In this document: in pieces, positions 1 through 10,500 of the stretch
Layout: the number at the start of each line of letters is the position of its first letter
How positions within the stretch are numbered: position 1 is the first letter of the stretch
Assembly: GCA_051294375.1 (NCBI GenBank)
Contig: JBJCIZ010000028.1
Location: 424,200 to 488,199 of the forward strand
Reading direction: 5' to 3'
Origin: Paraspadella gotoi
Lineage: Eukaryota; Chaetognatha
DNA: 64,000 nucleotides
Made by a program: the position numbers and the translations under genes
Notes under the pieces: model-generated
What the model saw: the letters and a program-made list of their open reading frames with translations, nothing else
Database searches by the model: none
Told to the model about the DNA's origin: nothing

Positions 1-900
1 ATTCCGACTTCTCTTTCGTCGTTACCGCCTGTGAAATTACGCGGCAATTGTTCATTTATTCCCGAAACGCTTTATACGATTATGTTATTTTTTTTAGATG
101 ATTGTTTTAAAATTAATACATGCGCTCTTTCCTTTGTTTTTTTTAAATCGTCTTTTATAAAGAAAAACTAATTCCAATTTTTTATTAATCGTAAAAGTCT
201 TTGACATTGACATGAAAAAACTAATTAATGCAATAATTTGACTGACGTAACGTGTTTTCTCTGTTACACTAGGAAAATTAATGTTCTATGCAAAAATGTC
301 TTGTAATTTTTTTATTCTTGTTCGGGTTGCCGAAGATCGTAAACTTCTACGAGATATTAACTATCAGATATAAAAAAATTAAATTTATTGTGTATTGTGC
401 AACTATATTTAAACGCCGCCTATGTTTATTCGGAACCGGTTTTTTAAAAAAAATGGAGTATCTTTGAACTGCATGTATAATGCTTCATGTAACTACTCAA
501 AAATTTATCTTGTTTGGCGCGCCGATGAAAATTTATATATTCATTAATACGATTAATATTAAAAAATGTTGATGGGGAATGTAATAATTGGAAAAAATAA
601 ATTAAAGCGCTTTCAAAAATATATTGAATGATCATGTAGCCGTATTTTTTTATAGGATTCATTAAAGGTTTTATTCGGAGACCATCGCTTCGATCGTTTT
701 TGGATTTAGGCATTTGGAAAAAATGTGTGAAATGTGACAATGTCAAATGTTCAAATGTCCTGGCAAAAATGAAATGAATGCCACTTTTTCTTCTATTGAA
801 ACTACGTCTGGAAATCCCGTTTGAAGCGTTGAAAATTCGCCGCCTCCCTCCCCCATAAATACATTGCCAACTAGAATTTAAAGCGTGCTTGTGATATATC
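1..900. repeat. Non-coding segment, duplicated at 5965-6835
   Basis: AT-rich sequence with no supportable gene. The same text recurs at 5965-6835 with many one-base indels, starting from the shared string ttccgacttctctttcgtcg. The indel-dominated divergence suggests a poorly corrected duplicate rather than an old duplication. Open frames here are random. Confidence 0.7.
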
Positions 901-1200
901 TTTTCCAACCTAAAATAATCTAGATACTTACGTCTAAACACTTTAAAATCAGCAAAAAAATAACTAATAAATTGAATCCCCCCAAAAAGATTTTTTAAAT
1001 TCTTTCATGGTTTACTGAATTAAAGAACTATTTTAAAAAAAAAAAAAAAGAGTCAGTTTAGATAGTAAAACTCGTTATTCGTAAATGAAACAAAACTTTT
1101 GTTTCTCTCCTAATAATTAACCCATAATCTCAAAATTACTACTTACTAGCTAAAAAAAAAACCATCCCAGATATTAATCTCAAAAAACTCCTCGGGATAA

Positions 1201-1443
1201 AAAATGTCGACGGTTCGCTCGCTCGAAGCTTGCCAACGCGGAAAGGCCGATTGCAGTCTGGTCATCGTTTCGAGGCTTCGCGTCGCCTCCACCTCGGACT
1301 ACTGGACCATTTTTGGGAAAGACGCGTCCGCTGGAGGGCGCTGCCGACGTCGTGGGCGCAAGATGAAAACTGGACGTCGTATCGAAATGGTGATCGTGGA
1401 AAAAATTGGAATCGCGTCGTGACGACGAGGAAAAGGGCATGAC
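1201..1443. other. GC-rich conserved block, copy 1 (unidentified)
   Basis: A GC-rich island in AT-rich surroundings, beginning near 'aaaaatgtcgacggt'. Two further copies lie at about 6868-7085 and 8831-9070. The copies keep the same word order but no common reading frame, because they differ by several indels. It may be a first exon plus promoter of the gene downstream, since it precedes the probable C2 exon in two copies, but I recognise no protein in any frame on either strand. Confidence 0.4.
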
Positions 1444-1976
1444 TTTTTCCTGTTGGTTGTTTTTTGTTTCCGGGGCATGTTTTAGTCCGTGGGTTGGAAA
1501 GGGGCCCCTTCTGAAAACGGAGATTTTTTAGTACTAAGATTAAAGTATGGGGGATACCCCCTACAAGAAAGGAAAAGTGTTCCTTGAATTCCGGGTGTGG
1601 GGTGTGGTCGGGTGCCCCTTATTTTCATATAATCCCGCGTTGTTTTTTCTCTTTCGCGACAACTAAAAACATTGGCGTCCGCGTTTCTTAAAACACCAAC
1701 TGTGTAGACAACTACTTACTAGTGTCCGTACAGTGTACAGGAACAGGAAAACAGGGCGCCTTCTTCAGGAAACTAATAAGAGAGAGAGAGCAGAAAAGAA
1801 AAGAAGACCNNNNNNNNNNNNNNNNNNNNNNNNNAAAAGTGTAATATTGAAAAGAGTTTTACCTCGCCAGAAGTACAAAAAATCCCTTTTTAAGACCACT
1901 AAAATCTCTTTTTGATGCCAATAAATCTCCTTTTAATAAATCTCCTTTTAATAAATCTCCTTTTTTTAATTTCCAG

Positions 1977-2069
1977 TGCGTCTTCTGGATGTTGGCTACA
2001 ACGAGTTTTCTCTCAGCCGCCTTTCTTATTCCAATAGCTGTTGGAGAAGGAAAGAAAGTCACCCACTGA
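1977..2069 (+). CDS. SLC37-family transporter, terminal exon (displaced copy)
   Basis: After a 3' splice site (aatttccag) the phase-0 frame reads CVFWMLATTSFLSAAFLIPI and ends with a hydrophilic tail GEGKKVTH and TGA at 2067-2069. This matches the last transmembrane helix and short cytosolic tail of SLC37 sugar-phosphate/phosphate exchangers of the ER membrane. It joins in frame to the exon ending at 3626 (…YGGWT), yet lies upstream of it. A second, indel-bearing copy sits in the correct order at 4661-4759. The order here is therefore probably an assembly artefact. Confidence 0.7.
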   Translation, partial: CVFWMLATTSFLSAAFLIPIAVGEGKKVTH

Positions 2070-2123
2070 GCAGCCACCCCTCTTTGAACAAACTCCTATT
2101 ATGTTTTTATTGATTGAAAAAAA

Positions 2124-2317
2124 NNNNNNNNNNNNNNNNNNNNNNNNNNNNNNNNNNNNNNNNNNNNNNNNNNNNNNNNNNNNNNNNNNNNNNNNNNNNN
2201 NNNNNNNNNNNNNNNNNNNNNNNNNNNNNNNNNNNNNNNNNNNNNNNNNNNNNNNNNNNNNNNNNNNNNNNNNNNNNNNNNNNNNNNNNNNNNNNNNNNN
2301 NNNNNNNNNNNNNNNNN
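2124..2317. other. Assembly gap (194 N)
   Basis: Run of N. It is followed at 2318-2380 by a CT-rich microsatellite. The equivalent position in the second copy (4820-4870) is filled, showing that the gap hides ordinary CT-rich intergenic sequence. Confidence 0.95.
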
Positions 2318-2937
2318 CTCACACTCTCACTCTCTACCTCTATCTCTCTCTCTCTCTTTATCGCTCTCTCTCGCTTTCTCTTTCATTATTCCTTTCTTAT
2401 TTATTTCTTTCCCCTGTCTCTGAAAAATTATTTGATGTATATGAACTTTTTCTGAATTATTAATAAAAACATCGTTTTTTAATTTATTAATTCCTATTAA
2501 CTAGTAGTTTTTCAGAAATAGAAAGAGAGACAGAGAGACAGAGAGAAAGAGAGATTTTAAAAGATTACCGGTCGGTTGTTNNNNNNNNNNCAAGATAATG
2601 ACATAACAGGTCTCTCTCACTGTCTCGTTTATTCACTCCCAGAGTACGTGACTTTTCTATCAATGAAGTGGTATAATGTTTTACCGAATGTTTCAATTGT
2701 ATAAAAAGGATTTCTCTCTTCCTATTTCCTTCTTTTAGAGGCCACATTTGTCCGTCCGACCGCCTGACTTTACGTTCGGCTATCAGCCAGTCAGTTTTTA
2801 TAATGGTCTGACTGTCTGTTTGTCTCTCTGTCTTTCTATCTCTCAGCCCATCCGTCTCTTCGTCCGTCCAACCCATCAGTCTGTCTGTATATTTCCTTTC
2901 AGTCTGTAAAAAAATAAATCGAAACTAAAATTAATTA

Positions 2938-3115
2938 NNNNNNNNNNNNNNNNNNNNNNNNNNNNNNNNNNNNNNNNNNNNNNNNNNNNNNNNNNNNNNN
3001 NNNNNNNNNNNNNNNNNNNNNNNNNNNNNNNNNNNNNNNNNNNNNNNNNNNNNNNNNNNNNNNNNNNNNNNNNNNNNNNNNNNNNNNNNNNNNNNNNNNN
3101 NNNNNNNNNNNNNNN
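2938..3115. other. Assembly gap (178 N)
   Basis: Run of N upstream of the SLC37 exon at 3167. The flanks are AT-rich with tctgtctgt simple repeats and hold no gene. Confidence 0.95.
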
Positions 3116-3166
3116 ATTAAATAATATTATAATAAAAATAATTATATTAGTATAAACTTGTTTCAG

Positions 3167-3281
3167 TTGGGATTCACGACAAATATTCTTCTTCTTTCTC
3201 TCTGCGGATTTTTTCTCACTGGACCCTTCACTTTGATCACAACAGACGTGAGCGCGGATTTGGGCGCCAGTGAAAGTTTAA
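3167..3281 (+). CDS. SLC37-family sugar-phosphate exchanger, penultimate-domain exon
   Basis: The exon follows cttgtttcag and reads in phase 0 LGFTTNILLLSLCGFFLTGP, then FTLITTDVSADLGASESL, before running into a 218-N gap. The GPF-LITT-VSADLG pattern is characteristic of SLC37 (glucose-6-phosphate/phosphate antiporters of the ER, major facilitator fold), where it forms a late transmembrane helix and loop. The second copy (3934-4055) shows the exon end: SLK followed by donor gtgaga. Only the 3' part of the gene is in the window; upstream exons must lie before it. Which SLC37 member is meant cannot be decided from this piece. Confidence 0.82.
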
Positions 3282-3512
3282 NNNNNNNNNNNNNNNNNNN
3301 NNNNNNNNNNNNNNNNNNNNNNNNNNNNNNNNNNNNNNNNNNNNNNNNNNNNNNNNNNNNNNNNNNNNNNNNNNNNNNNNNNNNNNNNNNNNNNNNNNNN
3401 NNNNNNNNNNNNNNNNNNNNNNNNNNNNNNNNNNNNNNNNNNNNNNNNNNNNNNNNNNNNNNNNNNNNNNNNNNNNNNNNNNNNNNNNNNNNNNNNNNNT
3501 TACTTTCCTCAG

Positions 3513-3626
3513 CCAAACACGAAGGCGACGGCGACGGTGGCCGGCATCGTGAACGGATCAGGCTCGATCGGGGCCGCGTTGAGTCCGCTGACCGTCGGTC
3601 TCCTTCTGACTTACGGAGGGTGGACG
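3513..3626 (+). CDS. SLC37-family sugar-phosphate exchanger, next exon
   Basis: The exon lies between ttactttcctcag and donor gtgagt and is 38 codons long in phase 0. It reads PNTKATATVAGIVNGSGSIG, then AALSPLTVGLLLTYGGWT. The TATVAGIVNGSGSIGAAL stretch is the conserved TM helix of SLC37, where family members have ATVTGIIDGTGSIGAA-like text. It splices in frame to the terminal exon (1977 or 4661). A GA microsatellite begins within about 15 bases of the donor. Confidence 0.85.
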
Positions 3627-3705
3627 GTGAGTAGAGGGGAGGGAGAGAGAGAGAGAGTGAGAGAGTGAGAGAGTGAGAGAGTGAGAGAGAGAGAGAGAGA
3701 GAGAT
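3627..3705 (+). repeat. GA microsatellite abutting a 5' splice site
   Basis: Begins gtgagtagaggggaggg and continues as GA/GTGA repeats. The copy at 4262-4375 has the same arrangement. Confidence 0.9.
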
Positions 3706-3739
3706 TTTACAATGGTTTGATGATCCATGGCTTAAAACG

Positions 3740-3830
3740 GTATTGGCAATGGGCAATGGCCATTGGCATTGGCAATTGGGCATTGGCAATTGGGCATTAG
3801 CAATTGGGCATTGGCAATTGGGCATTGGAA
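3740..3830 (+). repeat. Tandem ~18-bp minisatellite (TTGGCATTGGCAATTGGGCA-like)
   Basis: Short tandem units of 'ggcaattgggcattggcaattgggcat' type, about five units. The second copy near 4410-4450 holds only one or two units, so the length differs between the duplicates. Confidence 0.7.
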
Positions 3831-3933
3831 AAAAGAGAGAGATATTAATTAAAAAATCTATTTTAGACTAAATTAACATAGATAAATAATGATTATAATA
3901 AAAATAGATTATATTAGTATAAACTTGTTTCAG

Positions 3934-4759
3934 TTGGGAATTCACGACAAATATTCTTCTTCTTTCTCTCTGCGGATTTTTTTCTCACTGGAAACCCTTC
4001 ACTTTGATCAACACAGACGTGAGCGCGGATTTGGGCGTCCAGTGAAAGTTTAAAGGTGAGAGAGAGAGAGAAAGTGAGAGTTTAGAGTGAGAGTGAATTA
4101 AAGAAATGTAACGTAGAAAATGATTAATATTTTACTTTCCTGCAGCCTAAACAGAGAAGGCGACGGCGACGGTGGCCGCATCGTGACGGATCAGGCCGAT
4201 CGGGGCCGGGTTGAGTCCGGCTGACCGTCGGGTCTCCTTCTGAACTTAGCGGAGGTGGACGGTGAGTAGAGGGGAGGGAGAGAGAGAGAGAGTAGAGAGG
4301 TGAGAGAGAGAGAGGTGAGAGAGTGAGCAGAGAGAGAGAGAGAATGAGAGAGAAAGAGAGAGAGAGAGAAAGATTTTACAAGTGGTTAGATGATCCATGG
4401 CTTAAAACGGTATTTGGCAATGGGCATTGGCATTTGGGAATTGGCCAGTGTGCAATTAGAGTTCAAAGCAGGTTAACCTAATGAAAAAATTAACAGTAAA
4501 TTTATCTATTGAATTTTTTTTATATGTTAGAAAAAGTGTAATATTGGAAGAGTTTACCTGTCGGCCAGAATCCAAAAATCCCTTTTAAAGACCGACTAAA
4601 ATCTCTTTTTGATGCCAATAAATCTCCTTTTAATAAATCTCCTTGTTTTTAAATTTCCAGTGCGTCTTTTTGGATGTTGGCGTACAACGAGTTTTCTCTG
4701 GGGCAGCCGGCCTTCTTATTCGATAGCTGTTGGAGAAAGGAAAGAAAGTCACCCACTGG
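3934..4759 (+). pseudogene. Second, indel-bearing copy of three SLC37 3' exons
   Basis: Exon copies at 3934-4055, 4146-4261 and 4661-4759 correspond to those at 3167, 3513 and 1977, and are in the expected gene order. Each contains one-base indels: for example 'ttgggaattcacgac' for 'ttgggattcacgac', 'cctaaacagagaag' for 'ccaaacacgaag', and 'cactggagc' for 'cactgagc' at the stop. The indels sit mostly in or near short runs and also affect introns. I infer uncorrected read sequence rather than a true pseudogene, but the sequence alone cannot exclude a recent decayed duplicate. Confidence 0.65.
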
Positions 4760-5960
4760 AGCAGCCACCCTCTTTTGAACAACTCCTATTTAATGTTTTT
4801 ATTGATTGAAAAAAAAAATTTTATGGTTAAAATGTGTTTTTTTCTTTCTTTCTTTTTTCTTTCTTTTCTATCTCACACTCTCACTCTCTTACCTCTATTC
4901 TCTCTCTCTCTCTTTATCGCTCCTCTCGCTTTCTCTTTCCATATTCCTTTCCCTTATTTATTTCTTCCCGCCTGTCTCTGAAAAATTATTTGAATGTAAC
5001 GAACTTTTCTGAATTATTAAATAAAACAATGCGTTTTAAATTTATTAATCCTATTAACTAGTAGTTTTTTCAGAAATAGAAAGAGAGAGAGAGAGAAGAG
5101 AGACAGAGAGAAAAGAGAGAATTTTAAAAAATTTNNNNNNNNNNNNNNNNNNNNNNNNNTACCGGTCGGTTGTTTAGAAGTAGCTCGTCGTGCGCATTAA
5201 GTTAATAATTATTTTATAAACGTTAATGACTATTAGATTTGTGGATGGTGATATAGAAAGACAGATGTATAGAAAAAGTGACAAAGGGACATCGAAACAG
5301 ATAAACGGACAAAACCCGGAATTGAATGACAAGAAATTTCAAGAGTTAACGATTGGGTAGAGAAACTCGGCCAAGCCGTGAGAGAGAGAGAGAGACACAC
5401 ACACAAAAACTAGGCTTCGTTTCGTCACGCCCCGAAGAGAGTCATATTCTTAGAACAAGTTTTTAATTGCCTCCCTCGTCTTTGCTGAGCAACTATAACT
5501 ATTTAGGTCGCGTTTCGGTCAGTCTGTCCGTGAGTCCTTTTATTAATTATTATTACTCATATTTATAACCTATATAATATTCTAGGTAGTTAGGTTATGT
5601 TCTATGAGACACTAAATGTACATATTCTTTTATATTAAAGATTGATTTTTCAAAATTTTTATATTTTTAATATAGGTACGATTCTTCAAGCGAATAATTT
5701 ATTAAAAAGTAATATTAATAGAAAATACAAAATGTATGTAAAATTATAAATGTGTGTACACAAGATAATTACTGCGGCGCGACACCTTGAACTTACCGGG
5801 TTTGATTTTTGGTCGGAGACGCGACTCGCCGGTGAGTCAAATAACTTGATCGTCAATAATAAGAATGTCCGAAAGATCGAATCAATAGATCTTTTTTTTT
5901 TAAATTCAGATTAATATTATTAATTTTAATTTTATTCTTTTTTTTTTTTTTTTTTTTTTT
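4760..5960. other. SLC37 downstream region, no gene seen
   Basis: CT-rich stretch at 4840-4975, GA tract at 5080-5125, 25-N gap at 5135-5159, then AT-rich sequence ending in a T run near 5941-5960. The ttaccggtcggttgtt word flanking the gap at 5160 also flanks the 10-N gap at 2581. I see no coding signal. Confidence 0.6.
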
Positions 5961-5964
5961 TGCG

Positions 5965-6835
5965 TAATTCCGACTTCTCTTTCGTCGATTACGCCTGTGA
6001 AATTACGCGGCAATTTGTCATTTATTTCCCGAAACGCGTTTATATGTGATTTATGTGTGATTTTTTTGAGATGATTTGTTTAAAAGTAATACACTTCGCT
6101 CTTCCCTTTTTTTTTTTAAATCGTCTTTTATAAAAAAAACTAAATTCAATTTTTTTATTAATTTGTAAAAGTCTTTGAACATGACATGAAAAAACTTAAT
6201 TAATGCAATAATTTGACTGACGTAACGTGTTTTCTCTTACACTAGAAAATAACTGTTCTATGCAAAAATGTCTTGTAATTTTTTTATTTTGTTGGGTGGC
6301 CGAAGATCGTAAACATTTCTACGAGAATTAACTATCAGATATAAAAAATAATGAAATTTATTGTGTATTGTGCAACTATATTTAACGCCGCCTATTTTAT
6401 TCGGACCTGTTTTTTAAAAAATAATGGATTTATCTTTGAACTGCATGTATATGCTCTGTAACTACTCAAAAATTTATCTGTTTGCGCGCCGATGAAAATT
6501 TATATATTCATAATACGATTAATTAAAAATGTATGGGAATGTAATAATTGAAATCATTAAATTAAGCAGCTTCTCAAAATATATTGGATGATCATTAGGT
6601 GTTATTTTTTTGTAGGATTCATTAAAGGTTTATTCGAGACCATGCGTTCGATCGTTTTTGGATTGTCATTTGAAATAATGTGAAATGTGACATGTCAAAT
6701 GTCAAATGTCCTGCAAAAATGAATGAATTCACTTTCTCTATTGAAACTACGTTGAATCTCCCCCATAAATAATTGCCAACTAAGATTTAAAGCGATGCTT
6801 GTAATATATCTTTCCAACCTAAAATAATTTTAGAT
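5965..6835. repeat. Second copy of the 1-900 segment
   Basis: Same text as 1-900 with indels. After about 6855 it jumps directly into the GC-rich block (6868-7085), lacking the roughly 300 bases that separate the two in copy 1. That is a structural disagreement between copies. Confidence 0.7.
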
Positions 6836-6867
6836 ACTTACTCTAAACCACTTTAAAGGAGAGAGAT

Positions 6868-7085
6868 AAGGCTTCGTCCACGCGGAAGCCAGATGCAGTC
6901 TGGTCATCGTTTCGAGGCTTCGGTCGAGCGTCACCCTCGATCTACTCGGACAACATTTTGAAAGACGCGTGCTGGAGGGGCGCTGCCGACGTCGTGGGGC
7001 GCCAAGAGAAAACTGACATCGGATCGAAATGTGATCGTTGGAAAATTGGAATCGCAGTGAGCGACGAGGAATAAAGTCATGACTT
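6868..7085. other. GC-rich conserved block, copy 2
   Basis: Homologous to 1201-1443 and 8831-9070. It is followed at 7126 by 'agtataaaaagc', which in copy 3 is 'agtatatataagc' at 9110: a possible TATA-like box, though position alone does not prove it. Confidence 0.35.
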
Positions 7086-7203
7086 AATTCCGTGGTTTGG
7101 TTGTTTTTTGTTTTGTTTTTGTTTTTTAGTATAAAAAGCATTAAGTAATTAGAAAAGTTTGATTTTGTTTATTTTCAACAACGGTTGTTTTTATTTTACG
7201 CAG

Positions 7204-7334
7204 AAGAGAGAAGAGAGGACCGCGTTTAGAGAGACAGATTGGGAGGAGATAGAAGATAGAGATAAGAGCCCATTAGAAGACAGAGAGCCAAGATTAGAGA
7301 GAGAGAGTAGAGAGACGAGAGAGAAGAGAGAGAA

Positions 7335-7370
<36 letters not shown>

Positions 7371-7626
7371 TAGGAGAGAGTTTAAGAATCACGTAGAAAC
7401 AGCTTATTATAGAAAGAACATAGACGACGCCAAACGAGAGAGAGAGAGAGAGAGAGAGAGAAGACGAGAGAGAGAGAAGAGAGCAGAGAGAGAGAGAGAG
7501 AGAGAGATAGAGAGGAGAGAGACGACAATGAGAGAGACAGAGAGAGACACGAGAGAAAGAGGAGAAGAGAGAGAGAGTAGAGAGAGAGAAGAGAGAGAGA
7601 GAGACAGAGAGAGACCAGAGAGAGAC

Positions 7627-7657
<31 letters not shown>

Positions 7658-7701
7658 TGAGAGAGAGAAGAGAGAGGTTAAGAGAGAGAGGAGGGAATTT
7701 T
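7204..7701 (+). other. Open Arg/Glu-rich stretch in GA repeat, possible exon
   Basis: After a plausible acceptor (ttttacgcag) a frame stays open for about 165 codons, to a TAA near 7702. Most of it is RE/ER dipeptide from GA repeats. Non-repeat islands such as DKSPLEDREPRLE and EFKNHVETAYYRKNIDDAK are kept in frame, which is more than a pure microsatellite needs. The homologous stretch at 9181-9770 is GA-rich but frame-broken. It could be a charged coiled-coil or RE-type exon or only an expanded repeat. I recognise no family. Confidence 0.25.
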
Positions 7702-7763
7702 TAATTATTCAAAATATTAAAGTATTAAATATAATTAAAACTAAACCCAGCGTTCCTTCCAGG

Positions 7764-8095
7764 TCATCCATCGATCCCCAACCCAGGAGCGCGGTGGTTT
7801 TTTACCTCACACCGCGCCACGATGGACTCGTCGCCCTCACCTGGCCTCACACACCGCGTAATCTCAGGAATGCCGCGGCGGGAAATGCTTCGCAACGCTC
7901 TTATCGTGCGGCGGGATATCGTTCGCAACGTGCTCGGAGACAGGTTCTCCTACCGGCGATCGTTCAAGGCTAATTTGCCTAGCGCAAGCCACGTCGATCC
8001 GCGTTTCTGACGATAACGCGATCATGCACTCAGCGGAGCGAAGATCCCGAAAGATAGGATACCTTTTTTCGCGAATCGAGATCCTTTACTGGTGC
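7764..8095 (+). CDS. Probable N-terminal half of the C2 domain (lipoxygenase gene), copy 1
   Basis: This GC-richer block follows the acceptor-like ccttccag and is repeated at about 9785-10110. Neither copy has a clean frame, but pieces of both read like coding sequence: MLRNALIVRRDIVRNVLGD and FKANLPSAS here, and AIVQAANLPSATQSIRVSDD and RDIEDPYC in the other copy. 'QAANLP … DPY' is the typical first-strand and calcium-loop text of a C2 domain, and the second half of a C2 domain is encoded by the next exon (12530). I infer an exon with sequencing indels; its exact ends and donor are not determined. Confidence 0.4.
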
Positions 8096-8119
8096 AAGTT
8101 TTCATCGTCGTTCAACACC

Positions 8120-8559
8120 GTACGTTGTTCGTTTTGGGAGGGTCAGTTTTGGGGAGCGTGATCAGCTTTTTTGGGAGGGGTCAGGTTTGGGAGGAGTCTG
8201 GGGGTCAGTTTTCGGGGGAGGGAGGTGGGTCACGGGAGGGCGTTGTTAGGGGAGAGGGTCAGGTTTTTGGGGGGGTCAGAGTTTGGAATGGGCATTCTGG
8301 GTAGGGTCAGTTGCTTGGGAGGGTCCAGTTTTTGGGGGAGGTTCGTTCTTGAGGTGCAGGCTTTCGGGGGAGTTGGAGGTCACAGTTCTTGGGAGGGTCA
8401 GTTTTTGGGAGGGTCAGTTGTTTGGGCGGGGGATGCAGTTTTGGGGGAGGGTCAGCGTACTATCGGGCAGGAGGTCAGTTTTGGGAGGGGTTCAGTTTTG
8501 GGGATAGGGTCAGATTTTTGGGAGGGGTCAGTAGGAGGGGTCTAGTTTTTTGGGGAGGA
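8120..8559 (+). repeat. G-rich minisatellite (TTTTGGGAGGGTCAG units)
   Basis: Irregular tandem units of about 15-17 bases, 'ttttgggagggtcag', with many GGG runs, ending at a 25-N gap (8560-8584). A homologous array lies at 10136-10500. The strand is strongly G-rich and could form G-quadruplexes. The open frames across it are repeat artefacts. Confidence 0.85.
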
Positions 8560-8584
8560 NNNNNNNNNNNNNNNNNNNNNNNNN

Positions 8585-9130
8585 AATATCAGCAAAAAAA
8601 ATTAACTTAAATAATTTATCCCCCCAAAAAATATTTTAAAATTTCTCATTACTATAAAACTATTAAAAAAAAAAGAGTCAGTTTATATAATAAAAACTCG
8701 TGATTATTCGTAATGAAAAAACAAACTTGTTTTCCTTCTCCATAAATTAACCCTATATCCAAAATACTACTACTACTAAAAAAAAAAAACATCTCCAGAA
8801 TCAAATCTCAAAAAACTCCTCGGAATAAAAAATGTCGACGGTCGCTCCCCGCTCGCTTCGAAGGCTTCGTCCACGCGGAAGCCGATGCAGTCTGGTCATC
8901 GTTTCGAGGCTTCGGTCGCTCCACCCTCGACTACTGGACCATTTTGTTGAAAGACGCGTCGTTGGAGGGCGCGCGCCGACGTCGTGGGGCGCCAAGAGAA
9001 AACTGACATCGGATCGAAATGTGATCTGGAAAAATTGGAATCGCGTGAGCGACGAGGAAAAAGTCATGACTTATTCGCTGGTTGGTTGTTTTTTGTTTTG
9101 TTTTTTTTTAGTATATATAAGCATTAAGTA
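8585..9130. repeat. Third copy of the 940-1500 segment, including GC-rich block
   Basis: Directly after the 25-N gap the text restarts at a point equivalent to about 945 in copy 1 ('atcagcaaaaaaa') and includes the GC-rich block at 8831-9070. Restarting an earlier sequence right after a fixed-length gap is typical of a filled or overlapping assembly gap. Confidence 0.7.
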
Positions 9131-9180
9131 ATTAGAAAAAGTTTGATTTGTTTATTTTCAACAACGGTTGTTTTATTTAC

Positions 9181-9770
9181 AGAGAGAGAGAGAGAGGAGA
9201 TGGAGAAAGAGAGAGAGAGGGAGAGAGACGAGTAGAGAGGGAGAGTAGGAGCAGGGAGAGAGAGGAGAGAGAGAGAGGAGGAGAGTGACAAGGAGACAGA
9301 AGAAAGATGGAAGACCGAGAGCAGAGAGAACCGAATGGAGATATGGAAGCAGATAATGGGAGAGAGTAGAGAAAAGAGGCGGGAAAGAAGAGAGAGGAGA
9401 GAGAGACTGAGAGGACAGAGAGAGAAGAGAGCAGGAGATAGAGAGAGAGACGGAGGAGGAGACGAAATGAAAGACGGAGAGAACACGAGAGAGAGAGAGA
9501 AGAGAGAGAGATAGAGAGATGGAAGAGAGAGAAGATGACAGAGAGGAGAAGAGAAGACAGAGAGAAAGAGGGAGAGAGGAGAGGAGGATGAGGATGGGAA
9601 CGTCGAGAGAGGTAGAGAGAGGGACGGGAATGTGGTTTAGAGGTATCAGGGAAGACGCGGTGGATGAAGAGGAGCTATGAGAGAAGAAGCTAGAAAGAAA
9701 CCGGTCTATCGAAGGATCGCACGAAGCCAACAGACAGGGAGGAGAGCAGACACAAGCAGAAGAGGGCAGA
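9181..9770 (+). repeat. GA-rich low-complexity tract
   Basis: Purine-rich strand, homologous to the tract at 7204-7701 but without a shared open frame. The long Ser/Leu-rich frame on the minus strand is a repeat artefact. Confidence 0.8.
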
Positions 9771-9784
9771 GAGGAGGTTAAAAC

Positions 9785-10110
9785 AGTCCTGGTTCATGCC
9801 GGTTTACCTCACACGCCGCGCCACGATGAACTTCGGCCCTCACCCGGCCTCACCCCCGTAATCCTCCAGGAATGCCACGGCGGGAACATGCTTCGCAACC
9901 GCTCTATCGTGCCGGCGGGATATCTCCGCATACCGTGCTCGGAGATCGGTCCCTACCCGGCGATCGTTCAGGCGGCTAATTTGCCTAGCGCAACCCAGTC
10001 GATCCGCGTTTCTGACGATTAACGACGACATCAGCTCGGGAGCGAAGATCCCGAAAGATAGCGATACCTTTTTTCGCGACATCGAGGATCCTTACTGCTG
10101 CAAGTTTCGA
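9785..10110 (+). CDS. Probable N-terminal half of the C2 domain, copy 2
   Basis: Homologous to 7764-8095. Here the stretch from about 9925 reads YPAIVQAANLPSATQSIRV with few breaks, and near 10070 RDIEDPYC, both fitting the start and first calcium-binding loop of a C2 domain. Several indels relative to copy 1 break the frame elsewhere. The probable donor is just downstream of the DPY codons. Its role would be calcium-dependent membrane targeting of the lipoxygenase encoded downstream. Confidence 0.4.
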
Positions 10111-10135
10111 TTCCGTCGTCAAACGCTTGGTCTCG

Positions 10136-10500
10136 GTTTTGGGAGGTCAGTTTGTGGGGAGGTATCAGCTTTTTTGGGAGGGGTCAAGGTTTGGTGAGGG
10201 CGTCGATTTGGGGAGAGGTGCACGTTTTTGGGGAGAGGGTCAGGTTTGGGGGGTCATCATTTGGGAGGGCAGTTGTTAGGGAGGGTCAGGTTTTGGGGGG
10301 GGCATGCAGGTTTGAATGGGAGGTTGGGTCACAGTTTTTCGGGAGGGTCCAGTTTTTGGGGAGGTTTCAGTTTTTGGGTGGGTCAGGCTTTTCGGGAGGG
10401 TCAGCGTTATGGCAGGAGCGTCAGTTTTGGGAGGGGTTCAGTTTTGGGGGTACTAGGTCAGTTTTGGAGGTCGAGAGGGGTCTAGTTTTTTGGGAGGGCG
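10136..10500 (+). repeat. G-rich minisatellite, second array
   Basis: Same units as 8120-8559 (ttttgggagggtcag). The array is followed by 'gagggcgttgaagcgtt', which recurs at 12036-12060, marking the start of the next duplicated block. Confidence 0.85.

Noticed and set aside
1810-1834. Sequencing adaptor or vector near 25-N gaps
   Set aside because: I looked for a long-read hairpin adaptor-like palindrome at the gap edges and saw none.
9124-9730. Minus-strand Ser/Leu-rich open frames up to 185 codons
   Set aside because: Complement of a GA-rich tract, no non-repeat content of note, and no shared frame with the other copy.
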